In this document: positions 34,857 to 44,720 of the stretch, in pieces | How the letters are laid out: every line of letters begins with the position of its first letter | Position numbering within the stretch: the first letter of the stretch is position 1 | DNA from: Panaeolus papilionaceus | Taxonomy: Eukaryota > Basidiomycota > Agaricomycetes > Agaricales | NCBI GenBank assembly: GCA_015501605.1 | Contig: JADNRZ010000009.1 | Coordinates: 310,001-374,000, forward strand | DNA: 64,000 bases | Direction: 5' to 3' | Position numbers and translations under genes: made by a program | Notes under the pieces: model-generated | What the model was told of the DNA's origin: nothing | What the model saw: only the letters and a program-made list of their open reading frames with translations | Databases searched by the model: none

Positions 34857-35607
34857 TCACTCCCGCAGGTCACTACTTTATGCTATGTTAGAAAGCCAAA
34901 CAAAAAGTTTAAAATTACAGCACGGTTGTATGAAGACCAGAAATCCGGCAGAATAGATAATCTATCTGGAGCAGAAATGGAATGCAAAATGTAATCCTTT
35001 TTCTTTGACGTTTGACAGCCAAAATAGACCTAAAAGGTTAATGTTGATGCCATCAATAACGACCAAAAATAGGATACCTTTTCCTACCCTGTTTGCGAGA
35101 CAAAAAGCATCGCCTGTTTGAGCAACAGATACAATAAGATTTGTTAACCTTTTCCGATTCTACATATTTATCCAAAAGGTTTACCATTTCGAGCTGCTTT
35201 CTGACCCCCAAAAAGTCCCCCTGCCAACTTTTTGCGGGGATGACTTTCTGATGATCAAAAAGTCATTGTAATTGTTCTCCCTTTTGTCCTGCATGAATAA
35301 TAAAAAATGTATACCTTTTCTACCCACATTTGGCCACAATAAGATTGAAATATATCGAAAAATAAATGGATTTAATAAACTTAACCTTTTGTGGTTTTTT
35401 TTGTCTCCCAAAATCAGATCATAAACTTCATCTTTTCAAAACCCAGGTCGACTACAAATAGGTTTACTATTTTAGGAATATGTGGTGCTCAATAGGATGA
35501 CCTTTCTGATGCCCTTTTGTTTGCCAGAAAGCTTTGTCTAGGAATTTTATCTTTCTACACTGGTTTCTAACATACCAGAAAGGTGTCACCCGCGGGAGTG
35601 TGTTAGA
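34857..35607. repeat. Degenerate foldback (MITE-like) element
   Basis: The left edge reads CACTCCCGCAGGTCACTACT and then TATGTTAGAAA. The reverse complement of the right edge reads CACTCCCGCGGGTGACACC and then TATGTTAGAAA. The arms are therefore imperfect terminal inverted repeats of about 45 bases, flanked on both sides by TGT. The AT-rich interior has many CCTTTT/AAAAGG motifs, also partly inverted, and no coding frame. It resembles a worn non-autonomous DNA transposon. Confidence 0.4.
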
Positions 35608-36374
35608 CACAGAAATCTTTTGAAATCCGGAGACAGTAAATACAATGACTAGAACTTGAAGTTCAGAACAAGTGAAAGAAGGTAAACAAGAGTAACCCCT
35701 AATCTGGAAACATGAAACTCAGATAACCGAGTTGTGAATAAGAAATGATGGTGATGTGCGCGTTACGGTAAGTGTAGATACAAAAATGATATAAAATATA
35801 ATATAATTTGTGCGATATGAGGGTGAGGATGGTGTGACTGCGGTGAGTAAGCGCGACATTGCAAGGTTGTGGACCTGCGAGTGCTAAGGGAAATGTGAGA
35901 AACGAGAGGAAGGGTGGTGCTTATTGCACGCAGAACGTCAAAATACGAACAAAAAGAGACAAAATACGAAGACCAAGACGAAAGGGGACGAAACTGAGAC
36001 GCTGGAGACGTACTGGGACGATATATATATATATATTGTGTTGAAAACTGGGTACTGTAAATATGGTACATGGGTTGGAGGAGTGCTACGAAGGTGAACT
36101 AAAAAAGTAAGATGAATGAGAGAAAAAGAAACAATAGGATTTGAGAAACTATCGCCGAAGCGTTTCAAGGAATCGAAAATAGAAGGAAGAATAACATAAT
36201 AATTGAATGTGCAAGGTACCATGCAGCCAATGCAAGCTACACTAAACGTGGTTATCAATTGGAGGGTGACGGGGTTGGGAAATGGAGGCGCCAAAATTGT
36301 TGGTGAAATGGCATCTCGTGTATCAATTAAACACTTCAGCCGCAATGTTTACATGGTCCAGCTTGGCTGTATGT
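35608..36374. other. AT-rich spacer in the transposon island
   Basis: The interval contains a short (AT)n run near 36022-36034. Frames on the minus strand (35763-36345) are low-complexity and unsupported. GTATGT at 36369-36374 is the left copy of the 6-base duplication flanking the next element. Confidence 0.5.
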
Positions 36375-37049
36375 TATGGTGCGCCGTTTGCACTTTTATT
36401 ATTAGGCCCAAACATTTTAAATAATTTTGTAAACTAATCTAAACTTTTGTAATTACTTGGTGATTCTAAACATTTATTGGGCGCTTTTAATATTATTTAA
36501 ATATTTCTTGGGCGTTTGACAGGTTCTTCCAACATTCCTCAAGCACTTGATCCGTTTTTCAAACATTTTATGAGCGCTTATGACAAAGTATCAAACGTAT
36601 TTGTCTAATTTGATGGCTCTTCAAACATTTTCTGAGCGCTTAGAAGGAAACATGTCATCTACACTAACAAATGAGAGCGCTTAAAGACTAAATTTCGGAA
36701 TTCATGCTAATAATTTCATTAGAGTCTACATAATAAAAACTACATCAAAACTCATTATCTTTCTAAAAGCTTAAGCGCTCAAAATGTTCTGCACATTTGT
36801 GTAAGCACATAAGAAGTGTCGAGGAAAATGGACAAGTTTTGAAAGATGTGATGTAAGCGCCCAAAAGATGTTTGGAGATTGTTCAGAAATAACTTACATT
36901 TCTCAATAGACGCACAAAATGTTTGGGAAAACAATGAAAGCACCCAAAAGATGTTTACATTTAACAGGTAATTACAAAAGTTCAGTTTAAGTTTTAAAAT
37001 TACTTGAAATGTTTAGGACTAATAATAAATGTGCAAACGGCGCACCATA
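36375..37049. mobile_element. Foldback transposon (MITE), about 675 bp, with GTATGT target duplication
   Basis: The element is almost entirely a long imperfect palindrome. The left end TATGGTGCGCCGTTTGCAC, then TTTTATTATTAGGCCCAAAC, pairs with the right end, which ends in GTGCAAACGGCGCACCATA. Similarity continues for about 300 bases into each arm through repeated blocks such as AAACATTTT-TGAGCGCTT. Six bases, GTATGT, stand directly outside each end (36369-36374 and 37050-37055) as a target-site duplication. There is no coding capacity. An alternative reading with TA as the duplication is possible, because the ends themselves begin and finish with TA. Confidence 0.7.
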
Positions 37050-37055
37050 GTATGT

Positions 37056-37695
37056 AAATCCATTGATGGGCTCCGGACCCACATCTCTCTACAATTCGCG
37101 TTATCGGTAGTTTTACGACGCACCGTCCCGCTAAGCGCCCGACGCATCACTTCTAAACCAGGAGCTAGACCCTACACTCTGCTCACTCTAGTACATAGTT
37201 TACATGTAATATTTTGGGATGGGTTGGTGTATATAAGCTGTTAGCTTGGACTCTGATACCAGCAACACAACATGTGCCAATTTGTTACTGAGGAGAATTC
37301 GAGCCTCAGTCGTGAACCACCCTCCCATCCTTGGTCGCCACGCTTGCATACGCAGAGCCTTTTTAGTTGATGACGTTCATCTCTCTATTGCGCTTAGCCC
37401 TGTGGCCAAAAGGATATCCTTTCACAGCCTTTCACTGGCCAGTTCGAATGTGGTACACATCGAGCTCGCTGGCATACACAATTTCCGAATTTAGTAATAT
37501 TCTCTTGTTTCGATCCCTTTGTCCACCTCTCCTCTAGCATTGCGACAAAGCGCGCTATGGTGTCTAAAGGGAGATGCATGGATGATATAAAAGCTTTGAG
37601 TCGCTTTGATGCAAACACCAGTTCGAACCCCATTCCATCCATACGTTAGCACAACTAGTTATAGCCACAGATCACCTCAAGGCGTCTTTTTGGAA
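37056..37695. other. Upstream region of the interrupted four-TM gene
   Basis: No supported gene. Short frames at 37246-37494 (plus) and 37394-37642 (minus) have no family features. The interval probably includes the old promoter of the gene starting at 37696. Confidence 0.4.
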
Positions 37696-38083
37696 ATGAC
37701 AACTCAAGTTGAAGATCAATGGCAGGTACCTAAGCTACCTGCACCCAAAATCATCTATAACCCACCAAAGGACGTCTCTAATCTCGCCATGGCAATCTGC
37801 ATCCTCGCCATAGGCTCTTACTTTGTCATCTTTCCCTTGACGATCTCCACCATTCCCAAGACGGAACACAAGGGTCTGATCGGAGTCGGTGTTACTCTCT
37901 GCATCACCCATCTCATCTATCTCCTAGTTATATACCTCGGATTGTAAGCGTTCAAAAGGAGGAGCTTCCCAGCTGAGAAACTGACGCCCTTTGAAGCCAA
38001 CTTGAACTCCCTGAACGGTGACAACAGCCGCTCTGGTAGCTCTCAACTTGAAAACGTCCCAATCGAGAGCTTGGATTCTGCTA

Positions 38084-38120
38084 AGGTAGAAACCGTGCGT
38101 TGTGGTCTACATCACGTGAT
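38084..38120 (+). repeat. Left terminal inverted repeat of the Tc1/mariner-like element
   Basis: These 37 bases are identical to the reverse complement of 40797-40833. They contain the palindromic ATCACGTGAT near the inner edge, a possible transposase-binding core. Confidence 0.95.
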
Positions 38121-38391
38121 AAAGCGTGATGAAGTGTGATGAAATCCGACTTATTTCATAGTAATTTCTTCGGGGCACTCGCAATTCAAGCTATATTAAG
38201 AATCTGTTTGCAAGAGATTGTAGATAAAATGAAAATGAAAAGATTCTTGCAAAAACTTTTCCAAAAATGGGAAAATTGAACATGCCCCGAAGAAAATGGC
38301 ACAGGGTACCTACATTAATTAGGCATGTGGCCGGAAATGATCATCAATCTCATCCATCTTCTACAGCTCTGTGCAGCAAAATCAGTATACT

Positions 38392-40610
38392 ATGGCCAAG
38401 CGAAAGTATAACCCAGTCAATAACCTTACTGGATATACCAAACCTAAAGAAAAACGGAGGAAAATTGGTAAAGGAGTGGCTTCAGAGCCTAAAAAGAGCA
38501 ATAGAAACAAGGAAAATGAGGTATATATCATATCCTGGGTGTTGATCTCACTGATCTAATAACTTTAAAGCCTCTTAGCAACACTCAGAAAACTAGAAAG
38601 TTGAGCAATCTGGGACATTACCTGATCCTGAGACTAGCACTGATAGTGAGATTGAAGACTGTGATGAAGAAGTGCATGATTCAGACCCTATTGATGACAG
38701 TGAAGATGACTCAGCTTCAACTCGACGCCATCAAGGAGTGTATCTCTTCACTCCATCAGTGGATGACATGAAAGGGGCAGTCAGAGACCTTGAAGACATG
38801 CTAAAGCCACCCCGGAAGGATACTCGAAGGTCATACAAGGATCCAGGGTACTGTCAACGAACAAAGGAGAGGTTGAATGCCATGCAGACATTTATGCGGC
38901 AATTTATTCTGTTAGAGGAGGAGGAGAATGTTGGGGGTCGTGGAAACTGGATGCAGGCATCGGTCAAGGCTGCTCGCATCTTGGGTTACAGTAAACTGGG
39001 ATCGAAGAAGCCTGGAGAGAAGAAAGCAAGGGATCTTAGGAAATGGGTACGGGACTTCATAAATGATCGGGAGGAGATTCCTGACATGGAGTGGAAAACA
39101 AGTGGGAGATCAATGATTGATGATGAAGACATTGCACAGGAGATCAGGGAGCACTTGCAGTCCTTGCCACCTCATGAAGTTCGTGCTGAGAAGATTGTCA
39201 AATTCCTGGACACACCTGAAATGTTGACATGACTGAAACGAAAGAAGACAATCTCATTAACAACAGCTCAGCGGTGGATGGTAAAGTTGGGTTATCAGTG
39301 GAGCTATGATCCAAAGGGGCAGTATGTTGATGGTCATGAAAGAGATGATGTGCGAGCTTATCGCACTAAATTTCTTGCACAGATGAAAGTCCTGGAGGGC
39401 TGTACCATTAAATTCCCATCAAAGGATGGGCCTAGTTCTTCACCAAATCCACAGGACACAGGACGACAGGTGGTGTTCTGGTATCATGATGAGTCAACAT
39501 TCTATGCTCATGACAGGCGCACCCGTCGCTGGATTCATAGCTCAGAAACAGCAAAACCGTACAAAAAGGGGGAGGGTCAGTCACTAATGGTGGCAGATTT
39601 TGTGTCAGCAGAGTATGGCTTTTGTCGTTCAAAGGATGGAAAGCAGTCAACACAAGTGCTATTCCGTGCAGGGAAAGGTCAGGAGGGGTATTTTGACAAT
39701 GATGATGTTCATGCTCAACTCCGCACTGCAATGGAGATTTGCAAGGAGAACTGGCCCGAGATCGACCATGTCTTCATATTCGACAATGCTAAAACTCACA
39801 CTAAGCGTGCAGAGGGAGCCCTATCAGCATTGAAAATGCCCAAGGGCCCCTCAGCTGTGTTTGGTGTTGATGTTAACGACTTGGGAGAGGATGGTAAACT
39901 CCAGTATGTGACAGATGGCAGTATCCTGAAAAAGAGAGTTCCCATGTCCAATGGTAAATTCTCTAATGGCCGTGAACAACCATTCTACTTTCCCTCCAAC
40001 CCCGAATCCGATCATCCCCTTGCAGGCCAATTCAAAGGCATGGCCAATATTCTCTGGGAGCGGGGCTTTAAAAATGCTCATCAGCTCAAGGCTCAGTGCT
40101 CCAAAAAATTCACAGACTGCCCACCAGGACGAACAGATTGCTGTTGCCGACGCCTTCTCTACAACCAGCCTGATTTTGCGGAAGGAGAATCCATACTTGA
40201 GACAGATGCAAAGGAGTTTGGATATCAACTCATTCTTCTGCCAAAATTCCACTGTGAATTAAACCCTATCGAACAGTGCTGGGGTTATGCAAAACGGAAA
40301 TATAGAATGTTACCAGCATCATCAAAAGATGAGGATCTGGAGAGGAATGTGGTTTCATGCATGGATGATATTCCATTGCTAACAATTCGTCGGTAAGTGG
40401 TGATTAATATGAAACATTTATAAGTGATTCAAATTATTCATTCTAATTGTCACTCATTTTAGCTTTGCTATTCGTGCTCTTAGATTTATGGATGCCTATA
40501 GGAAGGGCCTGAATGGCAATCAGGCTGCTTGGGCCAGCAAAAAGTATCGGGGACATCGAATCATTCCTGACAGTATTCTAGCTGATCTTGAAAAAGCTGG
40601 TATTAATTAG
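38392..40610 (+). pseudogene. DDE transposase (IS630-Tc1-mariner superfamily) with one in-frame stop
   Basis: Exon 1 starts at ATG 38392 with a basic leader (MAKRKYNPVNNLTGYTKPKE). An intron from about 38520 to 38599 leads to a long acidic then helical DNA-binding half. A TGA at 39230-39232 interrupts the frame between DTPEMLT and LKRKKTISLTTAQRWMVKLG, where a TGG Trp would read through. The catalytic core shows Asp in VFWYHDEST, Asp in VFIFDNAKTH and Glu in HCELNPIEQCWGYAKR. The second Asp and the Glu are 162 residues apart, against 34-40 in Tc1/mariner proteins. The insertion includes a Cys cluster (CSKKFTDCPPGRTDCCCRR) that may bind zinc. A last intron after TIRR (near 40395-40462) leads to the C-terminal exon ending at TAG 40610. 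Similar long-insert transposases are common in Agaricomycetes. As sequenced, it should be non-functional unless the TGA is an error. Confidence 0.88.
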
Positions 40611-40796
40611 GCATTACTGCAGACACTTATTTTTTTCTTGAAATATAATAGTATAACATATTAAATAGGCACTATATACATATTATCTATGTCAAATGCA
40701 CCTAATTCTGTTGTACGAGCATGAAATGTGCTGTTTGATGCGGCCATCACTCGTTATCACTCTTCCCTGGGCAGGCCTGGTCACACTGTGTCACGG

Positions 40797-40833
40797 ATCA
40801 CGTGATGTAGACCACAACGCACGGTTTCTACCT
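40797..40833 (-). repeat. Right terminal inverted repeat of the Tc1/mariner-like element
   Basis: Perfect inverted copy of 38084-38120, ending at the TA target duplication 40834-40835. Confidence 0.95.
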
Positions 40834-41355
40834 TAGTACAAGACTTCAAATCAAGATTGACGATATTAAAACTCTCAATGACACTCTCGTCAGATTAGGG
40901 TGTTTGACAATTTTTGCGATCTCATGCTGGATCTCGCTCCTCGCCTACTCTATCAAAGCCAAATCGAGCATCATCAAAAATGGAGCAACGGTGACGAACA
41001 GTATTGCAAGTGGTCATGAGATGGCTGTCAAAGACAGACCCGGAGCCGCGCAAGAGCTTGTTGGGATATGTGGTGCTCAGATCGGGCTTTTGGTTCTCGT
41101 TGTGGGACTGTTGATTTGGGAGATGGTCAAGTTGAGGAAGTATACCCGCTTTGCGAGCGTTGCGAGGGATGTGGCGGGGTATTTCGTCTAGGTGCTTTTG
41201 ATCATATAGAGCTGAAATAGAGCTTGATAGTGTCCTTTTTTTCTTTTTCTGGAATTATCACTAGAGTTTAGATATGGGAACAGAAGAGAATTGTGATGTT
41301 TGGGAACAAACACGTAATGAACTTCAAATTAGCGGGAATAGTACATGAACATTAA

Positions 41356-42053
41356 GAGCCTGTACAGCAACGAAAATACGAATAATTTGGCCTGTATCAC
41401 AATACGATCAATGAACCTATACCTGTTTTGGTTGCTGTTCGGCTCCTGCCTCAACACCAAAAACATAACCTGATGTGACTGTTACCACTTGATAAGATTA
41501 CCCTCTTCATGCTTTCTTGCGTCGTACAATCCCCATTATCACTGCTGAACAATGTCGTCTGTTGCTTGTTGCATCTGCATACATGGCAAATGTAGTAGCT
41601 GGGCAACAAGAGCGGCTTCCTCCTTATTGGTCCAAACAGCCTTGAGACCTCTCTTGTTTGAGCATGTAGACTTGACCATTTAGAATAAAAATAGGGAGAA
41701 TGGGAGAAGTGGGACGAAGGAGTGAAGAACAGCAGTACAAAGGGCGGAAGTTTAAATAGGTTTCATGCGACTGTCTGGAGAAAAATGGAGATAGTGTTAT
41801 CATTTGCACGTAATCTACCTGTAGGTAGTGCAAGATATATTGAATGAGGGCCACACATTGAAAAAATGAGGCGAGGGGACGGGAAATCGTGTGGTGGACA
41901 TGAACATGGATGTTATCAGTTATAGATGTGTGACATCAGCTCCTGAAAACAGGGTTTCAGAGTGAACCGAACAGCAACCAAAACAGGTATAGGTTCATTG
42001 ATCGTATTGTGATACAGGCCAAATTATTCGTATTTTCGTTGCTGTACAGGCTC
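41356..42053. mobile_element. Tourist-like MITE, 698 bp, 87-bp perfect TIRs, TAA target duplication
   Basis: Positions 41356-41442 and 41967-42053 are perfect inverted copies over 87 bases, beginning GAGCCTGTACAGCAACG. TAA stands outside both ends (41353-41355, 42054-42056). A three-base TAA/TTA duplication with G-rich GAGCCTGT-type ends is the signature of PIF/Harbinger-related Tourist MITEs. The interior of about 520 bases has no convincing coding frame, so it depends on a transposase elsewhere. The right end lies only 90 bp from the stop codon of DUF6535 copy C and may supply part of its 3' untranslated region. Confidence 0.85.
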
Positions 42054-42142
42054 TAAGAATATAAGATAACTGATCGATTCATATGGCCCATCGAAGATAT
42101 CTACAGTATGTACATATATCTACTCTACAAATAAGCTTTATG

Positions 42143-44720
42143 TCACGACGAACCCAAATCAGTTTTCAATGTCCGGTCAGACAACACACCCTCCTGCCCA
42201 ATGCCTTGCTCAGGTATCTCGATATCAACCACAAGATGCCCTGGCTCTACACGAACCGTCGCCGCGGGGAGATGAGCCTTTTCTTCGATATGGGCTGAGC
42301 GTGTCGATCGAGTATCTGTTGTATCCTGCGCTTTTTCCGGAGCATTGAGAGAGCATATGGATGGACGCTTGTGGACGGGGTGGCCCAATGATTCTTGAGT
42401 TCGTCGCTCTTTAGGCTCTACACCCACAATCGACGTCGATGTCGACCTCGTAGAAGCCATAGGCATGACCTTCTCATCAACCTCCGTATCGCCCTTCTCC
42501 GGATCATACCCATAATTCACAGGAAGCTCCAACGAACGGTAATACTCCTCCCCAAGCGACGACATGAACTTATTCCAAGGCAGTGCTGCATACGTGTATT
42601 CGTCTAGCTTCAACCGGTCCCATACACACGTATACTTCGCGCCTTCCAAGAACAAGTCAACAAACAACAGTATAGCGGGGTACTTGTCCATATCCGGTGG
42701 GTGATAGTACCACAGGGCCGATATAAACCCATCGATACACGCCGCACGGTTCCCTATCTTCTCATCGGGGGTTATCCATGCGTCTTCGGTAGGGTTATGA
42801 GGGTCGAAGTCGGTTATCCATTCTACGACGCCTTGAATGCACTCGTTGATAACCTCTTCGTCGACCCGGGATTTGAAGAGCTTGCGCCAGAAATTGTCAA
42901 AGTTGAAGTCGTCTTCCTCTTTGGTGTACGGTTGGAACTTGAGCGATCCTGCGCGTAGCAGCATAACGAAAGTGAATAGCCAGGTTTGGATGAATGCGCG
43001 ACGGTCGTCAAAGTCCGTGTACGCAACCATGGAATCTGTGATATCGATCAAAAAAATGAGAAAGGAGAACGAATGCATAGCCGTTTGCTCACCTATTTGG
43101 GTGGTTATACTTCGAAACGTCTTCACAAGCGCACCACCATTATGAACCGCATAATTAGGTGAAACCCTCAACAACGCATCGAGGCCCTGTATGATCCCAT
43201 ACAACCCCTTCCTTAAAACCTCGATATAATGATCCGTCGCGCCTCGATTCGAACGACGGCGATTGTACCAATCCCACTGATATATCGACTGGACACATAA
43301 CTGCCTCCTCAGGGGCTCTTCGAGACTAAACATCTCCTCATTAAAATACTTAACATCGACCGCCGGATCCTCTGCAGCAATCTTCGTCGCCACCGAATGC
43401 AGCGTCCATATCGACGGGCCCGAGAGCGAGACGAGGCACTGGTAGGTACTACAGAACGATTCGAAGCTGTTGAACGTCTTGACGAGCCATATCAGTGCCT
43501 TGTCCAGGATATCGGGGTTATCGACTGTGCTGTCACTGCTGAGGATGAAGTCTTTCCATGAGGTGACGACGGTCCATCTCTGACTCCTCATTTTGACGAA
43601 TTGCGCGTCGATGCCTTTGATGTGCTCCTGCCAGATGCGGGAGATGACAAGAACGGGGGAGCGCAGGAGTCGGAAGAGAACCCATGATTGTGGGGATTGG
43701 TACGCAGGGAAGGGAGTGGCGAAGGGGGGAGTCTGGCCTGGGATCATAAGCCTAAAGGCGTGAACACTCGGCATACAAGTCGTAAACACTACAAATCCCA
43801 GAATAAGACTGACGATAACACCCGTGATCACTGCCATAGCCGTGTTCGACGACCGCAAAAAGTCGATGAGACCCGCAAAGAACAGCACAAGCGAGAATTG
43901 GAGTATCACGGGCAGGGAAGTGATGATTTCGGGGACTTTCCATGCGAGGAGACCGTCGTACCTGCTTTGGCGGAGCGAGAGTTGGTCTTGGATGGATAGG
44001 TTCTCGCGTTTGCGGTAGGAGCGAATCCATTGGAGGACCATGATGCCGACGAGGGCGACGCCGAGGCTGAGAAGGAGACTGACGATCATGAGCGCGTTGA
44101 TGCGGAGCGCTTCGGTGGGGCTTAGGTCCTGGAAGGGCGCGCTCATGGCCTGTGTAAGAGTTGAGTTTGACCCGAGTTGGTTTGCGACTTGCGAGAGGAG
44201 GTGGATGGTTGTGTATGCTGGATCAGGTTGGAGTAGTTTTTGTGTTTCGACTGCGAATGCGCCGACGACGGCAGAGAACAGACCTGCCTGGTAAACGCAA
44301 GTTGGGTAGTGTCGTTCAGCATCATCCTCAGGAGCTCGTATCAGTTTATTTCAGGAGAATTAAGCTCACATAAACGAGCATGTACTGTATTTCATCGACC
44401 CATGCATCGCACATGCCATTATCAAAGTCCTTCACCGTCTCGGCAGACTTCTCCCATGGATCTCCATTATTGTACGGTAGTGGGTGCTCATAAGCGTCGT
44501 CAAACTTTGTAGTGTATGGATTGGAGGGTAGCCAACTTGGATAATCCGTTCCGTCAAACTTGCATCTCTCTCCCAGCGCGCACTGCGTCTTCGGAGCTGG
44601 CTCAGGGGCTTGACTTGGGTGATCTGAGGAGTACGACGCGTCTCCCTGATTGGTATTGAGAAATAAGATAAGTAGACGTAATAATCAGTGCAATTAGAGG
44701 CTTCTTACACTTTCAGACAT
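42143..44720 (-). CDS. DUF6535 multi-pass membrane protein, copy C
   Basis: A short first exon (MSES, ATG at 44720) leads, after an intron, to GERCKFDGTDYPSWLPSNPY and DNGMCDAWVDEIQYMLVY. After the next intron (about 44370-44288) the membrane part starts GLFSAVVGAFAVETQKLLQP. Transmembrane helices follow at ALMIVSLLLSLGVALVGIMV, ITSLPVILQFSLVLFFAGLI and VITGVIVSLILGFVVFTT, then AYQSPQSWVLFRLL. The long C-terminal helical half is largely one exon, apart from a 57-base intron (43092-43036) whose length is a multiple of three and which lacks stops, so it could be read through. The tail after NYGYDPEKG is disordered, with Arg/Ser/Thr repeats, and stops at 42143. It is head-to-head with DUF2235 copy B. 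Family function unknown. Confidence 0.9.

Larger units (their letters stand above)
38084..40833 (+). mobile_element. Tc1/mariner-like DNA transposon, 2,750 bp, full length
   Basis: Both ends carry a perfect 37-bp terminal inverted repeat starting AGGTAGAAACCGTGCGTTG. The insertion is flanked by the dinucleotide TA on each side (38082-38083 and 40834-40835), the target duplication typical of the IS630-Tc1-mariner superfamily. The body has one transposase gene (38392-40610) and little else. Perfect TIRs argue for a recent insertion, although the transposase has one stop codon. It has split the host membrane-protein gene at 37696-41191. Confidence 0.93.
37696..41191 (+). pseudogene. Four-TM membrane protein gene interrupted by a DNA transposon
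   Basis: The 5' part, from ATG 37696 (MTTQVEDQWQVPKLPAPKII), encodes two membrane helices (AMAICILAIGSYFVIFPLTI and LCITHLIYLLVIYLGL). A TAA at 37945-37947 follows, and the same frame then stays coding-like (FKRRSFPAEKLTPFEANLNS to IESLDSA) up to 38083. The transposon 38084-40833 intervenes. The 3' part resumes at 40834 and encodes two more helices (CLTIFAISCWISLLAYSI and GAQIGLLVLVVGLLIWEMV), with stop at 41191. If the element and one TA were absent, both parts would be in one frame (Ala codon, then AGT ACA). The gene was therefore intact or nearly so before insertion; the internal TAA is a further lesion, or a base error. The family is not recognised. Confidence 0.8.

Noticed and set aside
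41624..41854. 76-residue frame inside the Tourist-like MITE
   Set aside because: No transposase or other motif; MITEs are non-coding and the frame is short.
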